From contig NZ_SNZH01000004.1 of the NCBI RefSeq assembly GCF_004363655.1, forward strand, positions 62,001 through 126,000: 64,000 nucleotides of DNA. The letters are read 5' to 3'. Source of the stretch: Tahibacter aquaticus (GTDB lineage Bacteria > Pseudomonadota > Gammaproteobacteria > Xanthomonadales > Rhodanobacteraceae). Below, one piece after another: positions 55,719-62,778 of the stretch. The translations under genes and the position numbers were made by a program. The notes below the pieces were generated by a model that was given only the letters and a program-made list of their open reading frames with translations, did not search any database and was not told where the DNA came from. Numbering within the stretch: the first letter of the stretch is position 1; every line of letters begins with the position of its first letter.

Positions 55719-56404
55719 CGGTCTTTCTCCATACGGTAGCCAACACCGCGCACGCTGAGGATCAACGCTTCGCCGAACGGCCGGTCGACCAACTTGCGCA
55801 ACTCGTAGACGTGGGTATGCAACGCGGCCACCGTGGCGTCGCCGCCGACGTCGCCCCACACCGCCACGATCAACGACTGGTGGGTCAGCACTTGCGGTGA
55901 ATGCAGCATCAGCTGGTGCAGGATGGCCGATTGCGCCCGGGTCAGCTCGATGGAATGTCCCCGTCGCGTCGCGCGCAGCGTCTTGGGGTCGTAGCGCAGA
56001 TCGCCGACGACGAGCGGCGCGTCGGTGGACGGCTGGCAGCGGCGGTATACCGCACGGATGCGCGCCTCGAGTTCGCGCATGGCAAAGGGTTTGACGAGGT
56101 AGTCGTCGGCGCCCTCGGCAAAGCCACGCAGCTTGTCGTCGAGTGTGTCGCGCGCGGTCAGCATCAGCACCGGCGTCCGCTGGTCGGTTTCACGCAGGCG
56201 GCGGCACAGCTCCAGCCCGTCGAGGCGCGGAAGGCCGAGGTCCAGCACGATCACGTCGAAGTTTCCGCGCAACGCGGCCGCCATGCCCGCCTCCCCGTCA
56301 AACGCGTGGTCGACGTGGTAGCCGCGCCGCTCCAGGAAATCCCAAATGTTGGCGGCGATGTCGCGCTGGTCTTCCACCAACAGGACGCTGCGGGGTTCTT
56401 TCAT
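55703..56404 (-). CDS. OmpR-family response regulator of the envelope block
   Basis: 233 residues. The receiver has SVLLVEDQRDIAANIWDFL, phospho-acceptor Asp in VIVLDLGLPRLDG and YLVKPFAMRE; the DNA-binding part ends ALILSVRGVGYRMEKD. The start at 56404 follows the family; the longer frame to 56635 crosses the 38-nt box. The box at 56455 lies 51 nt upstream of this start, so autoregulation is possible, although the box orientation points to the rightward glycosyltransferase. Confidence 0.87.
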   Translation of the reverse strand: MKEPRSVLLVEDQRDIAANIWDFLERRGYHVDHAFDGEAGMAAALRGNFDVIVLDLGLPRLDGLELCRRLRETDQRTPVLMLTARDTLDDKLRGFAEGADDYLVKPFAMRELEARIRAVYRRCQPSTDAPLVVGDLRYDPKTLRATRRGHSIELTRAQSAILHQLMLHSPQVLTHQSLIVAVWGDVGGDATVAALHTHVYELRKLVDRPFGEALILSVRGVGYRMEKDRWHDG

Positions 56405-56454
56405 GACGGCAATCGGCAGCAAAGCAGCGTTGAGTTTGCCCCATCCAGCAGCGC

Positions 56455-56492
56455 TTAACGTTCGCCTGAGATTGCCCTGAGACGACTTTACA
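56455..56492 (+). promoter_or_regulatory. 38-nt response-regulator-type box upstream of the second glycosyltransferase
   Basis: It matches the box at 51091-51128 at 30 of 38 positions with no gap, including CGCCTGAGATT and TTACA. Here the internal direct repeat is complete: CTGAGA at 56466-56471 and again at 56477-56482, an 11-bp period. It lies in the divergent region between the response regulator (left) and the ArnT-like gene (right). Confidence 0.62.
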
Positions 56493-56623
56493 TTTGTCCG
56501 CCGAAGCTCGCGGCGTGTTTCGGCCCGCCGGCACTTGGTATCTTTTTTACTTTGTTCGCTTTGCGGTAACGGCAACATTGGTTTGCGTGCGCGTCCCAGC
56601 CGGAACGCCCGCAGCCCGGCGGT

Positions 56624-58285
56624 ATGCCCATTCATCCACGACGCTCGTCCTCCATGTCACTACGCGCTTCGCACCTCCCACCCGTATGGCTGCTGCTCTG
56701 GTTTTGCCTGGCGCTGCTGGCGATCTTTCAGCACGGCCCCATGCCGCTGTATTCGACGCGCACGCTCGCCGTCGCCTGGGAAATGTGGAACACCGGGCAA
56801 TGGCTCGTGCCTCACATCAACGGGCAGCCGTACAGCCACAAGGTCCCGCTGCTGTTCTGGCTGATCCATGCGGGTTGGGCGGTCTTCGGCGTCAACGACA
56901 TCTGGCCGAGCGTCCTTCAGATCGGCATCGGTGCCGGCTGGCTGGCCGCGTCCGCCGCGCTTGCGCGACGCGTTCTGGACCTCCGACCGGCGGCCGCGGC
57001 GAGCGTCCCATGGTTGCTGGGCGCGTTGGTCTACCCCTTTCTGTTCGGCTTGCAGATCATGTACGAGACGCTGCTGGCCTTGACCGTCGTGCTCGCGCTG
57101 TGGGCGATGCACGGACGTCCGCGCTGGGGCTGGTTCGCCCTGGCACTTGGCGCCGGCCTAATGACCAAAGGGCCGGTCATGCTGCTGCATGTGGCCTTTC
57201 CGCTTCTGCTCGGCCCGTGGTGGAGCGAGTACGCGCGAGCCGATCCTTGGTGCTGGTACCGACGGGGCGCACTGGGCGTCGCCGCCGGCTTGGCCGTCCT
57301 ACTCGCCTGGGCCGTTCCGGCCGGTATGGCCGGTGGCGAGGCGTATCGCAACGAACTGTTCTTCCTGCAGACGGCGGGGCGTGTGGTGGACAGCTTCGAT
57401 CATGCGCGCCCGCTGCACTGGTACCTGCCGATGCTGCTGGTGCTGCTGTTCCCGTGGGTCGCTTGGCCGCGGCTGTGGCGCGCGGTGTTCGCGCAACGCC
57501 CCCAACTGGACGACAGCAGCCGGTTTCTTGCCAGTTGGCTGCTGCCGACGTTCGTCGTGTTCTGCCTCATTTCCGGCAAGCAGGTTTACTACCTCCTCCC
57601 GTTGTTGCCCGCCGCCTGCATAGCGATCGCCCTGGTTCTCGCACGCGCGCAGCCGGCAGGAACCGGTCGTCGGCGCTGGAGCGCGTGGCCGCTCGCCCTG
57701 CTTCTGTTCGCAGTGGCCCTTGCCTTGGTGGCGCTTTCCCTGGGTCTCCTCGATGCGCAGAGGGGGCCGCGGTGGCTCGGCGACGTTGCTGCCGTCGGCG
57801 GTTGGTTCGCGCCGGGTCTCATCGCGCTCGGTGCCGTCCTGCTGGTGTGGGCGCACGGTCGTCACGAGATCGCTCGCATCGCCAGCGTGACGCTTGGCGC
57901 CGCCGTGCTCATGCAAATGCTGTTCGCCCAGAGCATGTACCGAAACTTCGACCTGAGGCCTGCAGCGGCTCGGATCGCTCTCGCCCAGACGGCCGGCCGG
58001 CCGGTCGCAAACGTGGGAGGCTACGCCGGCCAGTTCCACTTCTTCGGCCGTCTTGCACGACCCATCGACGACATCCACACGCACGACCTGCCCGCGTGGA
58101 CGCAGCAGCATCCGCACGGAATGATCGTGCGTTACCCCGTCCGCTCCGATCCTCATGCGCGGGATCGCGCGGAATGGATGCAGCCGTTCCGTTCGCGCCA
58201 GCTCGAAATCTGGGACGCGACGGTACTGGCGGAGTTCGAGCGTGCCTCCGCGCCCAGCCAGGACGATGAGGACGTTGAGCGGTAG
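56624..58285 (+). CDS. second ArnT-like family-39 glycosyltransferase
   Basis: 553 residues (start 56624, or Met 56654) with about a dozen membrane helices. The N-terminal loop reads MPLYSTRTLAVAWEMWNTGQ, followed by GQPYSHKVPLLFWLIHAGW: the W-K-P-P pattern of the first copy is changed to HKVP, and the aspartate pair is missing, so the donor or acceptor probably differs. The C-terminal domain is soluble (from about 420). It is the only gene rightward of the 38-nt box. No partner gene for sugar synthesis is visible. Confidence 0.82.
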   Translation: MPIHPRRSSSMSLRASHLPPVWLLLWFCLALLAIFQHGPMPLYSTRTLAVAWEMWNTGQWLVPHINGQPYSHKVPLLFWLIHAGWAVFGVNDIWPSVLQIGIGAGWLAASAALARRVLDLRPAAAASVPWLLGALVYPFLFGLQIMYETLLALTVVLALWAMHGRPRWGWFALALGAGLMTKGPVMLLHVAFPLLLGPWWSEYARADPWCWYRRGALGVAAGLAVLLAWAVPAGMAGGEAYRNELFFLQTAGRVVDSFDHARPLHWYLPMLLVLLFPWVAWPRLWRAVFAQRPQLDDSSRFLASWLLPTFVVFCLISGKQVYYLLPLLPAACIAIALVLARAQPAGTGRRRWSAWPLALLLFAVALALVALSLGLLDAQRGPRWLGDVAAVGGWFAPGLIALGAVLLVWAHGRHEIARIASVTLGAAVLMQMLFAQSMYRNFDLRPAAARIALAQTAGRPVANVGGYAGQFHFFGRLARPIDDIHTHDLPAWTQQHPHGMIVRYPVRSDPHARDRAEWMQPFRSRQLEIWDATVLAEFERASAPSQDDEDVER

Positions 58286-58489
58286 GAGAAAACTCTGAAC
58301 AACCCCAAAGAATCGCGCACGAGAAGGCAGTTCCGCTACCGAGGTCGGCTCTTTGGGTATGCTCGCAAGAAAACACCGAGAAGGTTACGACTGCAGCACT
58401 TTCGTCTTGAGAAAGCTGCTAGCGGACGCAACTCGCCATCGTGGCCAGCAACCGCTTTCGCGCCATCTACAAATGCGCAGTGGGGTAGT

Positions 58490-58918
58490 TTGAAATTTGC
58501 GAACGCAGCGGATGGAATTGCGATGGCTTTCGCGTCGCTCAAAACCTGGGCAAAAAACATAAAGCGTGACGTGGTGGCGCTCTGGATAGCCGCGCGCGAT
58601 CCGCGCGTCCCTTGGTATGCGAAGCTGACGGCGGGCGCCGTCGCCGCTTATGCGTTGAGCCCAATTGATCTCATACCCGACTTCATACCGGTGATCGGAT
58701 ACGTTGATGACATCGTCATCGTGCCGCTCGGAATCCTACTCGCCGTCAAGCTCATACCTTCGTCGCTGATGGATGAGTTCCGGCAGGAGGCGATCCGCCG
58801 CGAAGGCAGACCGAAGAGCTATTGGGGCATGGCGGCGATGGTTGTTATTTGGCTGGCAACTTCCGTTTGGTTGGTTTGGATGTTTTGGCCGGGCCGCAGC
58901 GGCCACATCCAAAATTGA
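58490..58918 (+). CDS. YkvA/DUF1232 family membrane protein
   Basis: 142 residues. The DUF1232 core reads WYAKLTAGAVAAYALSPIDL followed by IPDFIPVIGYVDD (about 41-74), with a C-terminal helix (about 112-131). The start may be Met 58523 rather than 58490. The family is widespread in bacteria and small and membrane-linked; no function is settled. It is isolated: 200 bp upstream hold nothing clear, and downstream an IS remnant begins. Confidence 0.85.
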   Translation: MKFANAADGIAMAFASLKTWAKNIKRDVVALWIAARDPRVPWYAKLTAGAVAAYALSPIDLIPDFIPVIGYVDDIVIVPLGILLAVKLIPSSLMDEFRQEAIRREGRPKSYWGMAAMVVIWLATSVWLVWMFWPGRSGHIQN

Positions 58919-58924
58919 CCCACT

Positions 58925-59190
58925 ACTCACAAATCGGACAGCGAGCAGCGTGATCCTGTGCCGTGTTCTTTGCCAGTCCCTTGAAGCGAACCTTCACGCG
59001 AGCTGACATTGCGCCAAATGGATTCTCCCCGCGAGCTCGGATGCTCGCTTGGCGCTTTTCTGCTTTCTGGCTCGCTTGCTTCTAACGTCCGTTTGCATCG
59101 CCTTGACCGCGCCTTGCTTGCGCGCAATCTCCAGTTCAGTTCCTTTCCGGCGGCGCTTTTGTCCGCACCGGCGTAGCCCGCATCCGATAG
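58925..59190 (-). pseudogene. decayed IS5-family transposase remnant (C-terminal part)
   Basis: The minus strand carries pieces of an IS5-type DDE transposase in shifting frames: DAGYAGADK (59185 side), then LEIARKQGAVKAM, and last VKVRFKGLAKNTAQ (58955 side). These match the family order GYxGAEK, basic helix region, VRFRGLAKNTAQL. After NTAQ the sequence still aligns with ITLFALSNL but has lost bases, and the reading stops. No intact frame, catalytic Asp set or flanking inverted repeats are seen. It marks an old insertion. Confidence 0.6.
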
Positions 59191-59289
59191 ACCCCGCGTT
59201 CCTTGCGCGGCCTCCGCTGTCGCGCGTACGGCACGAGCGAGCGGGGAATGTTCCGGCAGGGCCTCTTGCCGTTCAAGACGATCGCGGGA

Positions 59290-59493
59290 TCGTGGGCGCG
59301 TCGTTCGTGGGGTGATGTCGATGTTTCTTACGGTCGGGCCGGCACGGTGTTTCTGGCTGATCTACGGGGCACCCTCGCCGACGCGGCCGACGGGGTGGGC
59401 GAGATCCACCCCAACGCGCACGGGTTCGCCCGGTTGGCCGGGAAAGTCGATGGAGTCGTGCGCGGCGCGATCGCACGAAAGGCTTCAACCTAG
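59290..59493 (+). pseudogene. fragment resembling the end of an SGNH/GDSL-type hydrolase
   Basis: A rightward frame ends VFLADLRGTLADAADGVGEI then HPNAHGFARLAGKV, recalling the D-x-x-H block (here EIHPNAHGF) that closes many SGNH hydrolases. The upstream part does not continue the homology and no start with a ribosome-binding site exists. Probably a truncated gene left beside the IS remnant. Low certainty. Confidence 0.3.
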
Positions 59494-59581
59494 TTTGATT
59501 GGGGGACTTGGCACATTTGTGCAGGTGCAGATCGGGCTGATCCGATGCCGTGGGGTCAGCCGCAGCCATGCATCCGTTGCG

Positions 59582-59854
59582 TCAGATCGAGATTGCAGGA
59601 GGCCACTTCGTGGAAAAATCGAAGCCGCGCGCAACGAAACTTGAGAGCTCGGGGTTATCCGGGCATCGACGCTTGGCGTGCGCGATCAGCCCATCGACCA
59701 CAAACATCCAGTGCGCGCCCGTCATGCCTCGTTGAGCGGCTTGCGCGGCCAAAGCAAACATCGCCTGTTCGACCTGCTCGGCGGTTGGGTCGCAATCCGC
59801 CGCCCCGTCGAGCCAGTGGACGAAGGCCGCATGCGCGTCCAGATACGTCTGCAT
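59582..59854 (-). CDS. small hypothetical protein
   Basis: 90 residues, no signal peptide, mostly helical: TYLDAHAAFVHWLDGAADCD, then EQVEQAMFALAAQAAQRGMT and GAHWMFVVDGLIAHAKRRC. GGGGGAG stands 6 nt before the ATG. The composition looks like a real soluble protein, but no family is recognised. Neighbours are fragments, so it may also be a survivor of a larger mobile region. Confidence 0.5.
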   Translation of the reverse strand: MQTYLDAHAAFVHWLDGAADCDPTAEQVEQAMFALAAQAAQRGMTGAHWMFVVDGLIAHAKRRCPDNPELSSFVARGFDFSTKWPPAISI

Positions 59855-60190
59855 TCACTCCCCCCTTGCGGAACCCCGCTCCCGACGCGACCTCATTTTA
59901 TTGAAAGCGCCCCGCGGCGTCACCGGGCTGGACGGGGACGATCGAAGGCGCTCAACGGCACGCCGACTCCGAAGCGTCACTGGTGAGCCCCGTTTGTGGG
60001 ACACGAGACCCGTCAACCATCGCCCGAGCCGAGATCGAGGCGCCGGCGGGAGGTCGGCTGCCGCGTCTTGATCTCCGTGGACCAACGACGAGGAAGACCG
60101 GCCCACACGGAGTCGCTCCCATCGGCGGCCATCAGGTGGAGAACCGGACGAACTGCTGGCCGACGCTCACGGCCGACAAGCGAGGGATTC
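59855..60190. other. intergenic, nothing clear
   Basis: 336 bp between two divergent small genes. Short overlapping frames are present in both strands, but none has a ribosome-binding site or recognisable protein; no repeats or hairpins with T-runs were seen. Confidence 0.35.
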
Positions 60191-60655
60191 ATGGGTGGCT
60201 ACATCGGGATGGACATGAACCATGGATCGGTGCCGCATACCGTCGTCGGCGCGCTCCTGGGCTTGATCCTCCTGGGGTCCTACGTCGTCGGCCGCGCTGG
60301 ATCCCTGGCGAAGTTCCGCAGCCGCCGAGCACCAGCTGGGACGTTCGCGGCGGGCTTGCACGGCGTGCGTTTGCGCAACGGCAAGGTGATCGCGGCCTCG
60401 CGCATCCGCCGCCTCGTCTATCGCAACGTCCAAGACAGCAGCGTGATGCTGTTCGCCGCAGGAACGGGCATGACCGGTGGTCTTGCCGCCGCCGGTGCCG
60501 CACGCCACGTTGCCGACGCCAACGCCTACGCGCCCATTTCCTACCAACTCGAACTGGAAGCCGATGGCCGCACGATTCCGATCGTCGGCAGCCTTACCAT
60601 GGCTACCGCGCAGGCGTTGTTCGAAGACGTGTCGCGCGCGCTCAACCATCGCTGA
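60191..60655 (+). CDS. small membrane protein of unknown function
   Basis: 154 residues; CGAGGG precedes the ATG. One clear membrane helix (about 17-37, VVGALLGLILLGSYVVG) is followed by a soluble domain with HGVRLRNGKVIAASRIRRLV, a Gly/Ala-rich loop (GTGMTGGLAAAGAARHV) and YQLELEADGRTIPIVGSLTM. No known family is recognised; the soluble part looks beta-rich, as in small pleckstrin-like or DUF domains. It is alone on its strand. Confidence 0.6.
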   Translation: MGGYIGMDMNHGSVPHTVVGALLGLILLGSYVVGRAGSLAKFRSRRAPAGTFAAGLHGVRLRNGKVIAASRIRRLVYRNVQDSSVMLFAAGTGMTGGLAAAGAARHVADANAYAPISYQLELEADGRTIPIVGSLTMATAQALFEDVSRALNHR

Positions 60656-61141
60656 GTTGCAGCGCTTACCGCACGGCAACAACCGTAGGGTGGGATCAGG
60701 TCCTCAACACGATGGTTCGGGTCGCTGAATCGTTGGCGAGGGTGGAAATCGCCCAACCGGGCAGGAATTGGGGCGCCCGTGTGCTCATCCGTCCTGGCGT
60801 GCAGGCACGCAGCTACAACGATCGACGGAGCTCGCGAGTAAACCGCCCCCGCACCGGCCGGCGATCCTGACGCTGGGCATCCCGCTGAGCCGCACCGCGT
60901 TTCGATCGTGAACCGGCGAGGTCGCTGACCGCTGACTGTTCGCTCCCGGCGTCGACCAGAACTGCGACCTTGTCGCAGGTTCGTGCCTCGACAAACTACC
61001 GGGCGGGACTACAGTGGTCCGTCCCAGTTGGAGAAGACCGTGCTGCCAACCGTCGCCACGCGCGTTCGCTCCGCCCGCTCAAGGGCACACCGAATCACGC
61101 CCCGCGGATCGCCGCGAAGCGACCGAAGCCTGCTCCGATGC
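60656..61141. other. intergenic, no supported gene
   Basis: About 485 bp. Several frames exist on both strands but none shows family features. One leftward frame (60541-60756) reads FHPRQRFSDPNHRVEDLIPP, protein-like for 20 residues only. It may be worn-down mobile DNA. Confidence 0.35.
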
Positions 61142-61465
61142 ATGTCGCGCTGGGAACTGGAGAAAGCGTTCGGCGAACTGGTCGCGATCGCGCCTCCTCG
61201 CTCAACGCGAACGCTGGCTTGGCACGATCCGGTACGGCTGCAGCAGCAGATCGACGCCATCGCGCGCCAAGTCGGGACGAAGCCTCTGCTGCCCCGAGTG
61301 CGGCGGTTCCTCGACGCCTGGCGGGATGCGTCCGACGACGTCCGACGGTGGTCGCTGCGGGCGTGGCAGGTGAGCTGCGTGTGCGCCGTCGAAACCGTTT
61401 ACACACCGCCGGTCGACCGGCAGGGAAAGCTCCGCGCTCGGCCCTCGGCCGCCGTGGCTCGATAG
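61142..61465 (+). CDS. possible small hypothetical protein
   Basis: About 107 residues from Met 61142. SRWELEKAFGELVAIAPPRS and DPVRLQQQIDAIARQVGTKP read as two ordinary amphipathic helices, followed by RRFLDAWRDASDDVRRWSLR. No family or ribosome-binding site is clear, and longer frames start at 60983. It could be a real short protein or chance coding in GC-rich DNA. Confidence 0.3.
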   Translation: MSRWELEKAFGELVAIAPPRSTRTLAWHDPVRLQQQIDAIARQVGTKPLLPRVRRFLDAWRDASDDVRRWSLRAWQVSCVCAVETVYTPPVDRQGKLRARPSAAVAR

Positions 61466-62341
61466 TGGCTCGATAACGGTAGGGCCGCCCGCTCGCCTTC
61501 GCCGCGCGTCAGCCGCGTGCCGCACGGATCGTGGAAGGGGAACGCCAGGGGTGCGGAGGACGAGCCCTGTGCGTCGGCAGGACAGCCTACGGCGGCGCGC
61601 GGGGCCGGTGGACCGGCACGACTCGCTGCAAAATCAGGAGTCATGGCAGCTCCGGAAACTGCGCCGGGGGGGCGTTACGGGTGTGGCCTGGATTTCTCGT
61701 GGGTAGGACAGCTCCCAGCCTCCCGACCAGCCCTCCTGAGAACTAATCGGGCATCGGAAAAACGCTGACGCGTGATGAACGACGGCGGCGCACTCGGGTT
61801 TCGAGCGGCGGAACCGCCGGTGCGCCGCCCTAGCCTGCCGTGGCGATGTCCGAACCGGGATCGGTGACGACATGGGTGCCGTCCTCGCTCACGGTGCCGC
61901 GGCGCAGGGGATGAACGCGGCGAGGTCGTGGTCCTACTGCTCGTCCTGTCCACCCCGGGTTTGCGCGGGCAACGCAGGTTAGAGTTTCAGCGACGTAGAC
62001 GCCCAGCTTGAATGCATGGGCTGATGAAGACGCCGTCCCCATCCGAACTGGATGGGGAGTGAGCCCATCGGTCGTGCCGCGTCCTGCTACGACTTCAGGT
62101 GAGACGCCCGTTACGACGAGCTCGTGACGCACCCAGTAGCCGCTGGAAGTGCGCGCGCTCCGCTGTTCACACAACGGCGAATTACTGGGTGCGTCTGCGT
62201 GGGCGGCGGCGCCCTTGCCCAGGGGGAATTTCTCCGGCAAAAACTATCTGCAGCCCGAGATCTCCTGAAGCTCGATCCGGACAGGGAACGCGGGGGCTTC
62301 GCCGGCCGACGCCGCTCTGCAGGAAGGCGCTAGCAAACGAG
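61466..62341. other. eroded intergenic DNA with a 13-bp inverted repeat
   Basis: About 880 bp without a believable gene. It contains a perfect 13-bp inverted repeat, GACGCACCCAGTA (62126-62138) and TACTGGGTGCGTC (62183-62195), 44 nt apart, which could be the ends of a small element or a hairpin. An 11-nt tandem repeat (GTGGCTCGATA, near 61454) lies at the left edge. Confidence 0.4.
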
Positions 62342-62473
62342 GGCTCTGTTCTCACTTCAAGTTGGTGTTTCAGAAACCATCGATTTTCCGGCAGTTGCAG
62401 CAACCTACCCCCGATCCGTTATCAGCTTTTCAAGGGCACGTACCCTCGACCAACTTGAGGTGAGAACAGAGCC
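62342..62473. mobile_element. 132-bp MITE-like element with a 9-bp target duplication
   Basis: The ends are 24-bp inverted repeats, 62342-62365 and 62450-62473, beginning GGCTCTGTT and differing at one base. They are flanked by the perfect direct repeat GCAAACGAG (62333-62341 and 62474-62482). No coding capacity. A 9-bp duplication with GGCTCTGTT-type ends points to a non-autonomous derivative of an IS5/IS903-like or IS4-like element; family assignment is inference. Confidence 0.8.
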
Positions 62474-62515
62474 GCAAACGAGGATTGAGCGACTCTAACC
62501 CACCGCGTCCGCGGT

Positions 62516-62608
62516 GCGTCGCTCAAACGGCTCTGCCGCTTCGATGAGGCGCTGGCTGCCTACGAACAGGCCCTAACGCTGGAAGACAAGCTGCGCGTCA
62601 AGCTTTCG
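62516..62608 (+). pseudogene. fragment of a TPR-repeat protein
   Basis: A rightward frame reads ASLKRLCRFDEALAAYEQAL then TLEDKLRVK, one clear tetratricopeptide repeat (LGRFDEALAAYEQAL is the usual form). No start codon, second repeat or stop-bounded domain follows. It lies 42 bp beyond the MITE-like element and looks like a broken gene. Confidence 0.45.
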
Positions 62609-62778
62609 TGGCGCTGCGTCCGCCCACGTCTTGGCGTTCGACCGTAGAGCACCGCGGCGCCGTGCAGGCGAACCGCGGGTGATGAGGCGCCATCACCCGG
62701 ATCGCGGTCGACATCAACCCGGCCGGTCGGGGCTGCATGCTGCATGACGATCAACGGCCGGCGGAGGCAAATCCGCAG

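Noticed and set aside
61453-61475. Tandem 11-nt repeat GTGGCTCGATA as a CRISPR or iteron unit
   Set aside because: Only two copies, with no spacer or further units.
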